Below, piece after piece: positions 34,851 to 42,891 of a stretch of 64,000 bases of DNA (positions within the stretch are counted from its first letter, which is position 1; every line of letters begins with the position of its first letter). Where the stretch lies: positions 105,576-169,575 of the forward strand of contig NZ_JNZS01000020.1 of the NCBI RefSeq assembly GCF_000718515.1. The letters run 5' to 3'. Made by a program: the position numbers and the translations under genes. The stretch is from Micromonospora parva. Its GTDB lineage: Bacteria; Actinomycetota; Actinomycetes; Mycobacteriales; Micromonosporaceae. The notes under the pieces are model-generated. The model did not search any database, had not been told where the DNA came from, and saw only the letters and a program-made list of their open reading frames with translations.

Positions 34851-37800
34851 CTAGATGACGGAGTGGGTCACGACCGCCACGTAGTCGCCGACCACCACTC
34901 CGGACGGGATGGCCACCCACAGGGTGGGGTTCCAGGTCGCGGCGTTCGGGCCCCCCGCCTGGCCGGACCACCCGGCGGCGGTACGCGGGGTGGACAGCGA
35001 CGCCCCGGGCTGCGGCACGAAGGTGCCGATCCCGGTGCTGGCCAGGGCGGGCCCGGAGGCGTACGTGATGTTGCTGGTGGGGATGGTCTCGCCGCCCGAG
35101 CCGGAACCCGTGGTGAAGCTCGTGCTGGAGACGACGCTGACCCAGTTTCCGGAGAACGGCCCCCGGTCGTCCGTGACGGTCACCGGACCGAGTTGGCCTG
35201 AGACGCCGGTCGTGCCCGAGGTGACGGTGCCGAGTGCGGAGACCGCCGGGACGCTGATGGAGAGCCCGCCGAGCGGGGTGATGACCAGGTCGACCGGTCG
35301 GGTCGCGGACTGGTCGAACGAGTCGGTCACCCGGACGGTGAACGGGAACGTCCCGGCCTCGGTGGGCGTGCCGGAGAGCAGCCCGGTGAGCGGGTCGAGG
35401 GTCAGCCCGGCCGGCAGGCTCCCCGCGCTGACCGCCCAGGTGAACGGGCCCGTGCCGCCGGTGACAGTCAGCTGGTACTGGTACGGGTCGTACGCCTTGC
35501 CGGGTGGGGGCGGTGGGAAGGTCAGCGTCGGTGGCGCGTTGACGGTCACCGACGCGGAGGCGGGCGACTGTGGACCGGTCCCGGCGGCATTCGTCGCGGC
35601 CACCTGGAAGGTGTACGAGGCACCGGCGGTCAGCCCGGTGACGATCTGGGTCGTGGCGGTGCCGGTGAAGACCCGGGGGGTCTGCGCCACGGCACCGAGG
35701 TAGGGCGTCACCGTGTAACCGGTGATCGGCGACCCCCCGTTGGCCGGGGCCGTCCAGCTCACCGTGGCGGCGTTGGTGCCCGCGGTGGCCGAGGTGTTCG
35801 TCGGGGCCGCGGGCAGCGTGTACGGGACCACCGCCGCCGAGGGTGGGCTGGCCGCACCGGTGCCGTAGGCGTTCACCGCTGCCACCCGGAAGGTGTACGA
35901 CGCGCCGACGGTCAGCCCGGTCAGGGTGCGACTGGTGGTGGAGGCGTCGAAGGTGACTGTCGGTTGGGTGACGCCGTCCCGGATCGGGGTGATCAGGTAA
36001 CTGGTGATCGGGCTGCCGTTGTTCGCCGGCGCGGTCCAGCTCACGGTGGCGCTGGCGCCACCAGCGACAGCGGTGGGCGTGCTCGGCGTGCCGGGGGCGG
36101 ACGCGTAGACGTAGCTCGCCGATCCGGCGGAGCCTCGGGTGACGACGCTGACCGTGACTGTCGCCGGGCTGGACCGGGCGGGCATGGCGGAGATGCCGAG
36201 GGTGCCGTCGGGGTTCACGGTGAAGCAGCCGGCGGCCGGGCCGGAGGTGCACGGCACCAGCAGCACCGACGTGCCGGCCTGCTGCTCGGCGGCCGTACCG
36301 ATGGTGATCGCTGTCGCTGCGGTGAGGTTGCTGCCGCCGACGGTGACCGGGATGCCTCCGGAGACCGTGCTCTGCGCCGGGGTGACGGTGACGCCGCTCG
36401 GTGCGGTGGCCGGCGCGACCGGGGTGGTGCCGGTGGCGAGACCCGGGTTCGCGTCGATCGACGACGAGGTCGCCACCGTCGCGGTCTGGATCTGTGCCGG
36501 CGTCACGCCGGTGCCGGTGACGGTCGCGGTGACCGTGATGGGCGGCAGGAAGGTTCCGCCGGCGAACGGGCCGTTGCTGTTGGTGCAGGTGACGCTCTGA
36601 CCGGAGGGTGCGCCGCAGACCCAACCGGAGCCGAACGCGCCGCGCGGGACGACACCGGCGGGGAGGGTCTGGGTGACCGAGATCGGTGCCGTCTCGGCGG
36701 TGCCGGCGTCGACTCCCGCGGTGATCGAGTAGGTCACCGGGTCACCGGGCTGTGGGGTGGCACCGACCGCGCTGGTCTGCGCCACGTTCAGGTCGGGTAC
36801 CGGGTTGAAGCTGACCGCCCGGGCGTCGTCGACCTCGTGGAAGTCGGTGACCGAGCCGGTCGAGCCCACCCAGCCGAAGGCGAGTTGCCGAGGGTAGCCG
36901 TTGGCGTTGAGCCAGGTCGGCGACGGGTACAGGCTGGGCGACACCACCGGGAGCGCGCCTTCCAGGGTTCGGGCCTGCCCGCCGACCGGGGTGAATCTGA
37001 CCCGGTACTGGCCGGCGGGAGCGGTGATGCCGGTGTCGGTGGTGTACGACGACGAGGTGGTGTTGACGACGACCTCGACCGGCACCACCGACGCCGCTCG
37101 GGTGCTGGCCCGCAGCGGCAGCGCAGGAGCCGAGGTGCTTGCGGCGGTGCTGTTCAGCGCGCAGTAGCCGACCCCGTTGCGGCCCGGTCCCCGGACCACC
37201 ACCTGGCCGGGGACCCGCGCGTTGGTGGTCGAGATGTACGGCGGGTTCGTGCAGCCGGTGCCCTGGTACGTGCTGTTGCTGAAGTTGCCGAAGACGTCCA
37301 GGCCGATGCCCAGGTAGCCGTTGGAGAGTCCCGCCGACACGCCGTTGAAGGCCGCCGAGTAGCCCAGCGAGCCGCCCGACGGGCCGAGGGTGGACGGCGA
37401 CCTCGGGTTGGCCGGGTCGACGGCGGCCAGCGCGAAGGCGAGGCCGTCCGCGCCCGGGTTGCCGCCGCCGTACTGGTAGGTGTTGAAGGTCAGGTGCAGG
37501 CCCTGCGAGGTGGGGACGCTCACCGCGCCGAACACCCCGCCCTGCCGGTTGACGGTCGCGGGGGTGAGGCGCAGTTTGCCCGCGCCCTGCGGGTCGGTGG
37601 CTGTGGTGCAACTCAGCAGTGGGCCGGTGGTGGAGTTGCCGGCCGCGCTCAGGCAGGCGGCGTTGGTAGTCCCGGTGCCGGGCACTGCTGGCAGCGACAC
37701 CGCGCCGATGCCGTTCGCGGTGTTCTGGTGAAAGGGCTGGTCGAACAGGACGGAGCCGGCCGCCGACGCCGGGAGCGGTTCGACCACGAGCATCCCGGCG

Positions 37801-37859
37801 AGCACGACGATGATCAGCGCCCCGGCGCTCGACGGACCACGCCGGTTCCACAACGACAT
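34851..37859 (-). CDS. Large secreted lectin/FN3 surface protein with C-terminal WxL-like domain
   Basis: The 1002-residue protein starts at the ATG 37859 behind GGGAG. In order it has a signal peptide (1-36), a legume-type (L-type) lectin-like domain (about 38-300; GVFGAVSVPTSQGLHLTFN, GGGNPGADGLAFAL, GYLGIGLDVFGNF), and a DUF11-like region (about 305-425). An IPT/TIG-like domain (about 475-580) and two fibronectin type III domains (about 585-775, each with TVSWTAPAN-GSPIT) follow. Next is a putative-Ig domain (about 780-862; GTGPFTWAVSAGSLPAGLTL). The WxL-like domain (864-1002) contains VSGQLGPVTVTDDRG, GNWVSVVSST, AATWNPTLWVAIP and VTHSVI. The last domain repeats the whole mature small protein at 33228. 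There is no anchor of its own, so attachment probably goes through the WxL-like domain and the DUF916 partner. Confidence 0.85.
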   Translation of the reverse strand: MSLWNRRGPSSAGALIIVVLAGMLVVEPLPASAAGSVLFDQPFHQNTANGIGAVSLPAVPGTGTTNAACLSAAGNSTTGPLLSCTTATDPQGAGKLRLTPATVNRQGGVFGAVSVPTSQGLHLTFNTYQYGGGNPGADGLAFALAAVDPANPRSPSTLGPSGGSLGYSAAFNGVSAGLSNGYLGIGLDVFGNFSNSTYQGTGCTNPPYISTTNARVPGQVVVRGPGRNGVGYCALNSTAASTSAPALPLRASTRAASVVPVEVVVNTTSSSYTTDTGITAPAGQYRVRFTPVGGQARTLEGALPVVSPSLYPSPTWLNANGYPRQLAFGWVGSTGSVTDFHEVDDARAVSFNPVPDLNVAQTSAVGATPQPGDPVTYSITAGVDAGTAETAPISVTQTLPAGVVPRGAFGSGWVCGAPSGQSVTCTNSNGPFAGGTFLPPITVTATVTGTGVTPAQIQTATVATSSSIDANPGLATGTTPVAPATAPSGVTVTPAQSTVSGGIPVTVGGSNLTAATAITIGTAAEQQAGTSVLLVPCTSGPAAGCFTVNPDGTLGISAMPARSSPATVTVSVVTRGSAGSASYVYASAPGTPSTPTAVAGGASATVSWTAPANNGSPITSYLITPIRDGVTQPTVTFDASTTSRTLTGLTVGASYTFRVAAVNAYGTGAASPPSAAVVPYTLPAAPTNTSATAGTNAATVSWTAPANGGSPITGYTVTPYLGAVAQTPRVFTGTATTQIVTGLTAGASYTFQVAATNAAGTGPQSPASASVTVNAPPTLTFPPPPPGKAYDPYQYQLTVTGGTGPFTWAVSAGSLPAGLTLDPLTGLLSGTPTEAGTFPFTVRVTDSFDQSATRPVDLVITPLGGLSISVPAVSALGTVTSGTTGVSGQLGPVTVTDDRGPFSGNWVSVVSSTSFTTGSGSGGETIPTSNITYASGPALASTGIGTFVPQPGASLSTPRTAAGWSGQAGGPNAATWNPTLWVAIPSGVVVGDYVAVVTHSVI

Positions 37860-37894
37860 GCCCACTCCCAGCTTTCACTCCAGTACCGATTCGG

Positions 37895-37921
37895 ACTATA
37901 ACCCCCAAAAACACCCATAAT
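37895..37921 (-). promoter_or_regulatory. Promoter-like motif shared with the small WxL-like gene
   Basis: On the minus strand the site begins ATTATGGGTGTTTTT and ends GGTTATAGT, 62 bp before the ATG at 37859. It matches the block at 33161-33185; the terminal TATAGT could be a -10 element. Confidence 0.7.
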
Positions 37922-37967
37922 TTCGGTACTCGGATAACCGCGGCAGGCCGACGACCGCCAGCGGAAA

Positions 37968-38010
37968 CGGACCGACCCCCGCCGGCACTCCTGCCGAGGG
38001 GGTCGGTCCG
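37968..38010. terminator. 13-bp hairpin after DUF2188 gene
   Basis: CGGACCGACCCCC (37968-37980) pairs with GGGGGTCGGTCCG (37998-38010), and the loop itself can pair (CGGCA with TGCCG). It lies 24 bp beyond the stop of the minus-strand DUF2188 gene and just upstream of the large surface gene's promoter. Confidence 0.85.
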
Positions 38011-38033
38011 TGCGAGATTCGGGACGAGGGCGC

Positions 38034-38264
38034 TCAGCCCTCGATGTCGCGGGGGTCACGGCTGCGGGGGTAGGTGTTCTTCTCCCCGATCGTGCCGTCC
38101 TGCTTCTTGACCACGTGTTCGACGCCGCGGTCGGCCGCCATCTCGCGGCCCTGGGCCTGCGCGTCGGCCTTCACGTCATGCGTGCTGCTGGCCCGCTCGT
38201 TGCCCTCCGGCTTGTTCTTCCACTGACCGTCCTCGTGGTACGTGTCGACGTCACCCTTGACCAT
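38034..38264 (-). CDS. DUF2188 domain protein
   Basis: The 76-residue protein starts at the ATG 38264 behind GGGAGGAG. The DUF2188 pattern is clear: W followed by a polar strand (GQWKNKPEGNERASSTH), a helix DVKADAQAQGREMAADRG, and the final VEHVVKKQDGTIGEKNTYP with the KxDGxI turn. This small cytosolic family has no established role. It stands alone, with a strong terminator behind it and the M23 gene of the same strand ahead. Confidence 0.88.
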   Translation of the reverse strand: MVKGDVDTYHEDGQWKNKPEGNERASSTHDVKADAQAQGREMAADRGVEHVVKKQDGTIGEKNTYPRSRDPRDIEG

Positions 38265-38336
38265 GGCCGGCTCCTCCCTGGGTCCGAACTGTTCCCCGAA
38301 TCAGTGCCCCGAGAAGCACCGGGCAAACCGCCGTCC

Positions 38337-38996
38337 TCAGGAGACGGCCGGGCAGTTGTTGCTCACCCGCCGCAGGATCTGTTCGCGTTCGTCGGTGGTG
38401 ATGCCCGACGGCTCGCCGTCGAAGTGCGTCTCGACCTTCTCCCAGCCTCGGCGCTGCTCGTAGTGCAGGTGCGGCGCGCCGGAGTTGCCGGTGCTGCCCA
38501 GTTTCCCGATCTGCTCGCCCTGGGCGACCTTCTGACCCACCTCGACCAGTGGTGGTTCGAGCAGGTGCAGGTACTGCGTCTCCCACTTGCCGCCGTGATC
38601 GATCTTCACCCAGTAACCGCCGCCGCGCCCGCGCGGACCCTCCGGGTTCTCCGGGGTACGACCACCGAGCGACCCGTTGACGCCCGCCACGGTGACAGTT
38701 CCGGCATAGGACGCGAGCACCGGCCGCCCCCACGTCTCGCCCTCGACGGGAAAGAAGTCGACGTCGTAGTCGTCGTGGCCGGGATAGGTGCTGAGCTGCC
38801 ACGTCTCCCCACAGGCCACCGGCATCTGGAAGAGCGGACGCGGCCCGGCCGGTCGCAGCATCGGCACCGCCACCACCGCGATGCCCAGGACGGCCGCCAC
38901 CGCGACGAGCGCGAGGAGGACGCGGATGGCACGGCGTCGGGGGCGGCGGTGGGCACGGGCTCTGGCGGGGCGGCCGGTCGTCACCGGCCCGAGCAT
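38337..38996 (-). CDS. M23-family metallopeptidase, membrane-anchored
   Basis: The 219-residue protein has a basic N-terminus and a hydrophobic helix (about 26-48, VLLALVAVAAVLGIAVVAV), then an extracellular LytM/M23 domain. Zinc ligands are visible in HDDYDVDF (H-x4-D pattern) and HLHYE, with the catalytic-side His in QYLHLLEPP and the NSGAPHLHYEQ strand. It probably cuts peptidoglycan cross-bridges; the N-terminal helix may be an uncleaved anchor. ATG 38996 is chosen; a GTG at 39017 would add seven residues. It is divergent from the PEP-synthase-like operon. Confidence 0.85.
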   Translation of the reverse strand: MLGPVTTGRPARARAHRRPRRRAIRVLLALVAVAAVLGIAVVAVPMLRPAGPRPLFQMPVACGETWQLSTYPGHDDYDVDFFPVEGETWGRPVLASYAGTVTVAGVNGSLGGRTPENPEGPRGRGGGYWVKIDHGGKWETQYLHLLEPPLVEVGQKVAQGEQIGKLGSTGNSGAPHLHYEQRRGWEKVETHFDGEPSGITTDEREQILRRVSNNCPAVS

Positions 38997-39100
38997 GGCA
39001 GATCCCGGCAACGCCACGGCGCCGGGTCAGCGCCTCAAAGCCCTGTCGCACCGCGAGCGGTGACATTGCAGTCGCATCGTCAACGAGGTACCGTCGCATT

Positions 39101-39116
39101 CAATGCAGTTGTATTG
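39101..39116. promoter_or_regulatory. Candidate TetR operator before the PEP-synthase-like operon
   Basis: CAATGCA-GT-TGTATTG is an inverted repeat with six of seven pairs matching, in a conspicuously AT-rich patch 19 bp before the ATG at 39135. The operon ends with a TetR gene (42287-42868) that could bind here. Confidence 0.55.
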
Positions 39117-39134
39117 CAAAGAGAGTGGGCCCCC

Positions 39135-41540
39135 ATGCACGTGATCCCGTTGTCCGAGGCGACCACCGACCTGCTCGACCTGGTCGGCGGCAAGGCCGCC
39201 GGGTTGGGCGAGCTGATCCGGCGCGGCGAACGGGTCCCCGAGGGCTTCTGCGTCACCACCGAGGCACACCGACTCGGCGTGGTACCGGCCGCCGAGGTCG
39301 TCGCCGCGTACCAACGGCTCGGCGCGGGCCGGGTCGCGGTGCGCTCCAGCGCCACGGCGGAGGACCTGCCCGACGCGAGCTTCGCCGGGCAACACGACAC
39401 CGTGCTCGACGTCGTCGGCGACGCCGAGCTGATCGCCGCCGTCGAGAAGTGCTGGGCCTCGCTGCACAGCGACCGGGCGACCGCCTACCGCGACGCCCGA
39501 CAGATCGACAACCGGCAGGTGCGGATGGCCGTCGTGGTGCAATGCATGATCACGCCCACGGTGGCCGGGGTGCTGTTCACCGCGAACCCGCTGAGCGGGC
39601 GGCGCGACGAGATGACCGTCGACGCGGCCCCCGGTCTCGGCACGGCCGTGGTGGACGGCGCGGCGACTGTGGACCACTACGTCCTCGACGGCGTCAGCCG
39701 AGCCGACACCGGCTGCCTGACCTCCGCACACCTGGCCGATCTGCGCGCCACCGGCGAACGGTTGCAGGCCCACTTCGGTTGCCCGCAGGACATCGAGTGG
39801 GCGATCGACGCGCACGACGTCCAGTGGCTGCTGCAGGCCCGGCCGATCACCACGATGTTTCCGCAGCCGCCGGCCACCGACAAGCCCCTCCCCCGGGTCT
39901 ACCTGGAGTTCGGTCACGTCCAGGGCATGCTGCGACCGGTCACCCCGATGGGCATGGCGACACTGCGGACGCAGATCACCGCCATGCTGGCCGCGCTCGG
40001 GGTGCGGGTGGAGATCGTGGACATCGGTGGGCGGCTCTACGGCGACCTGACCGACCTGGCCCGGGACCGGTCGTCGCGCAAACGGCTGGTCAAGCTCATG
40101 GCTGTCGACTTCGGGCCGCGCGCCCAGGCGGTGATGGAGCACCTGCTGGACGACCCCCGCTTCGCCCCGACCAACGGCGGCCCCCGCCGCGGCCGGGCCC
40201 CGGGGGCCGCCTCGCTGCGGACGGCCCGGCGTGCGGTGGTCGGGATCCTGCGGGCGCTGGCCCGTCCCGACACCGCACGGATTCGGATGTTCGAGGCGGT
40301 CGAGCGGCTGAGGACCCGGTCTGCGGCCCCCGCCGACCTGCGCACCGCCGCCGACCGGCTGCGCTTCGTGCAGACGGCGCAGGAGGCCGACGACAGCGCC
40401 GACGCGATCATGTGGCCGATCGTCGCGGGAATGCTGGCCGCCGCGCTGCCGGTCGCGCTGCTCAAGGGCCTCACCGGGCCGGACGAGATCCACACCGTGC
40501 TGGGCGGCATGCCGCACAACGTCACCATCGAGATGGACCTGGCGCTGTGGCGGCTGGCCCAGGGCGCGGGCGAGCACCGCCGACTCCTGCTCGACACCCC
40601 GCCGGCCGAGCTGGCCACGCGCTACCTGCGCGGAACCCTGCCCGACATCGGCATGGTCGCCTTCCTGGAGGCCTACGGCCACCGGGGCGTCGCCGAAGTC
40701 GACCTCGGCGTGCCGCGCTGGGAGGAGGACCCCGCGCCGGTCTTCGCCGCTGTCGCCAACTACCTGCGGGTCACCGATCCACGCCAGGGCCCCGACGAAC
40801 GTTTCCGACAGGCCGCCGTCGCCGCCGAGCGAGCGCTGGCGGAGCTGATCGGGCGAGCCCGCCGTCGGCGGCCGGTGCGCGGCACCATCGCCGGTTTCCT
40901 GCTGCGCCGGGCGCGGTCGTTGGCCGGTCTGCGCGAGGCCGGCAAGTTCGCCGGGTTGTACCCACTGCGCGAGACCCGCCGGCAACTGCTGCTCATCGGC
41001 GCCGACCTGCACGGCACCGGGTTGCTGGACCAACCCGACGACATCATGTTCCTGACCCTCGACGAGGTGCACGCCGCCGTACACCAGGGTGTCGACCCGC
41101 GAGCGACAGTCACCTCCCGGCGGGCCGTGCACCGCCGGGAGCTACGCCGCGCGACGGTGCCGGTGGCGCTGCTCTCCGACGGCACCGACGTCGAGGCGGT
41201 CCTGCCCCCGACGGCGGCCGGCGACGGGACGCTCGCCGGCGTGGGCGCGTCGGCGGGTCGGGTGACCGGCCCCGCCCGGGTCGTCCACGACCCGGGCACC
41301 GCCCACGTCGAGCCCGGCGACGTCCTGGTGGCCGCGACCACGGACCCCGGGTGGACCCCGCTGTTCCTCACCGCCGCGGCGCTGGTCACCGAGACCGGCG
41401 CGATCATGGCGCACGGCCCGACGGTGGCCCGCGAGTACGGCATTCCCGCCGTCATCTGCGTGCCGGACGCCACCCGGACGATCACCACGGGGCAACTCGT
41501 CACTGTCGACGGCGGCGCCGGCACCGTCACGGTCCACTGA
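39135..41540 (+). CDS. PEP synthase / rifampin-phosphotransferase-like enzyme
   Basis: The 801-residue protein starts at the ATG 39135. An N-terminal ATP-grasp-like PEP/pyruvate-binding domain (about 1-240) shows VGGKAAGLGELIRRG, VAVRSSATAEDLPDASFAGQ, FTANPLSG and QDIEWAIDAHDVQWLLQARP. A helical middle region of about 430 residues has no clear family. A C-terminal swivelling domain (about 695-800) contains GDVLVAATTDPGWTPLF and the phospho-His motif IMAHGPTVARE. The N-His order with a long central domain is that of rifampin phosphotransferase (Rph) and related dikinases. It may phosphorylate a small molecule, or be a divergent PEP synthase. It heads a three-gene operon with a membrane protein and TetR, suggesting inducible expression. 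Confidence 0.8.
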   Translation: MHVIPLSEATTDLLDLVGGKAAGLGELIRRGERVPEGFCVTTEAHRLGVVPAAEVVAAYQRLGAGRVAVRSSATAEDLPDASFAGQHDTVLDVVGDAELIAAVEKCWASLHSDRATAYRDARQIDNRQVRMAVVVQCMITPTVAGVLFTANPLSGRRDEMTVDAAPGLGTAVVDGAATVDHYVLDGVSRADTGCLTSAHLADLRATGERLQAHFGCPQDIEWAIDAHDVQWLLQARPITTMFPQPPATDKPLPRVYLEFGHVQGMLRPVTPMGMATLRTQITAMLAALGVRVEIVDIGGRLYGDLTDLARDRSSRKRLVKLMAVDFGPRAQAVMEHLLDDPRFAPTNGGPRRGRAPGAASLRTARRAVVGILRALARPDTARIRMFEAVERLRTRSAAPADLRTAADRLRFVQTAQEADDSADAIMWPIVAGMLAAALPVALLKGLTGPDEIHTVLGGMPHNVTIEMDLALWRLAQGAGEHRRLLLDTPPAELATRYLRGTLPDIGMVAFLEAYGHRGVAEVDLGVPRWEEDPAPVFAAVANYLRVTDPRQGPDERFRQAAVAAERALAELIGRARRRRPVRGTIAGFLLRRARSLAGLREAGKFAGLYPLRETRRQLLLIGADLHGTGLLDQPDDIMFLTLDEVHAAVHQGVDPRATVTSRRAVHRRELRRATVPVALLSDGTDVEAVLPPTAAGDGTLAGVGASAGRVTGPARVVHDPGTAHVEPGDVLVAATTDPGWTPLFLTAAALVTETGAIMAHGPTVAREYGIPAVICVPDATRTITTGQLVTVDGGAGTVTVH

Positions 41541-41568
41541 CCGTCCACCCCTACGGAGAAGGACGACG

Positions 41569-42234
41569 ATGAGCGACACCACGGCGACGACCAGGGCGCG
41601 GGTGGGCCCGCTGCTGCGTCGCGCGGCCGAGGCCGAGGCCGCGACGTGGCGCAACCTCTACGTGTGGGCGCGGCGGCGTGCACTGCCACTGCGGCCCGGC
41701 GACGAGCCGTTCGGCTACCTCGGCGTGGTCAAGCCGATCCTGGGCATCTTCATCGGGCTGTCGGCGCTGGAGATCCCGATCTTCGATGTCGTCGTCACCC
41801 ACGTGGTGCCCTGGCGGCCCGCCCGCTGGATCGTGCTCGGCCTCGGCGTCTGGGGTCTGCTCTGGATGATCGGGCTGTACGCCGGCATGACCATCCATCC
41901 CCACGTCGTGGGTGACAGTGGCCTGCGGGTGCGGCTCAACGCGGGCATCGACATCTTCATCCCGTGGGCCGACGTCGAGGCACTGCGCAAGCGGTACCGT
42001 TCGCTGCCGTCGAGCAGGTCGGTCCAGGTCGAGCAGGAGGGCGACCGCCGGGTGGTGTCCATCGCCGTCGGCAGCCAGACGAGCGTCGACGTCCTGCTGC
42101 GCCGGCCGCTGACCTTCGACCTGCCGAGGGGCGGGTCCGCGCCGACGAACGAGCTGCGACTGTACGCCGACGACCCCGACGGCCTGCTGCGCAGCGCCCG
42201 GGGCACCCCCACGGGCGGCACCGTCAGCCGGTAA
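41569..42234 (+). CDS. Membrane protein of unknown function in the PEP-synthase-like operon
   Basis: The 221-residue protein has a cytosolic N-terminus of about 50 residues and two helices (about 56-76 and 85-106), then a soluble part of about 115 residues with a conserved-looking NAGIDIFIPWADVEALRKRY. It starts 28 bp after the preceding stop, behind GGAGAAGGA. The two-helix-plus-PH-like tail recalls bacterial membrane PH-domain proteins, but I cannot assign it. It lies between the dikinase-like gene and the TetR gene. Confidence 0.7.
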   Translation: MSDTTATTRARVGPLLRRAAEAEAATWRNLYVWARRRALPLRPGDEPFGYLGVVKPILGIFIGLSALEIPIFDVVVTHVVPWRPARWIVLGLGVWGLLWMIGLYAGMTIHPHVVGDSGLRVRLNAGIDIFIPWADVEALRKRYRSLPSSRSVQVEQEGDRRVVSIAVGSQTSVDVLLRRPLTFDLPRGGSAPTNELRLYADDPDGLLRSARGTPTGGTVSR

Positions 42235-42286
42235 CCACCGCCGCTGGCGGGGTGCCCGGGCCAACCACTGTGAAACGATCGAGGCC

Positions 42287-42868
42287 ATGCCGAAGAAGGT
42301 CGACCACCAGGAGCGACGCACCCTCATCGCGGACGCGTTGATGCGGGTCGCCGCGGCTCAGGGGCTGGAAGCGGTCAGCCTCCGACACGTGGCCGCCGCA
42401 GCCGGCGTGTCGGCCGGCATGGTCCAGCACTACTTCCGGACCAAGGACGAGATGATGGCGTTCGCGTTGAGCGTGGTCCGCGAGCGCAGCCAGATCCGGG
42501 TCACCGAGGCGGTGGCCCGGCTGGGTGCTGACCCACCGCCCCGGCTGCTGCTGCGGACCCTGCTCGCCGCGTTGCTGCCGGTCGACGCGCACACCCGCGA
42601 CGACGGTCGGGTGGCGCTGGCGTTCCTCGCCTACACGGCGGTACGTCCGGCCGCCGCGACCGGCCTGCGGGAGGGCACCCGGCAGCTCACCGAGTTCATC
42701 GCCGGCCTCCTGCCCGAGCGGCACGACGCCGCCGCCGCGGCCGGTCTGCTGGCGCTGATGGAAGGGCTGGGTGTCTACCTGCTCGGCGGGCAGTACACCG
42801 CCGAGCAGGCGCTGGGCGCGCTGGACGCCCAGCTGGACCTGCTCTTCGGCGCGTCGTCGACCGCCTGA
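42287..42868 (+). CDS. TetR-family regulator of the PEP-synthase-like operon
   Basis: The 193-residue protein has a TetR helix-turn-helix (about 10-55: LIADALMRVAAAQGLEAVSL, HVAAAAGVSAGMVQHYF, RTKDEMMAFAL) and a BetI-like C-terminal domain. The ATG at 42287 begins MPKKVDHQERR. It is the third gene of the operon, with a 52-bp gap, and most likely represses the operon through the palindrome at 39101-39116. The ligand is unknown. Confidence 0.88.
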   Translation: MPKKVDHQERRTLIADALMRVAAAQGLEAVSLRHVAAAAGVSAGMVQHYFRTKDEMMAFALSVVRERSQIRVTEAVARLGADPPPRLLLRTLLAALLPVDAHTRDDGRVALAFLAYTAVRPAAATGLREGTRQLTEFIAGLLPERHDAAAAAGLLALMEGLGVYLLGGQYTAEQALGALDAQLDLLFGASSTA

Positions 42869-42891
42869 GCGGTAGTGGTCGTACCGGGCCG

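Noticed and set aside
38010..39134. Open plus-strand frame continuous with the PEP-synthase-like gene, suggesting a longer N-terminus.
   Set aside because: The extension is antisense to the DUF2188 and M23 genes. The family start, VGGKAAGLGEL, begins shortly after the ATG at 39135, and an operator lies just before it.
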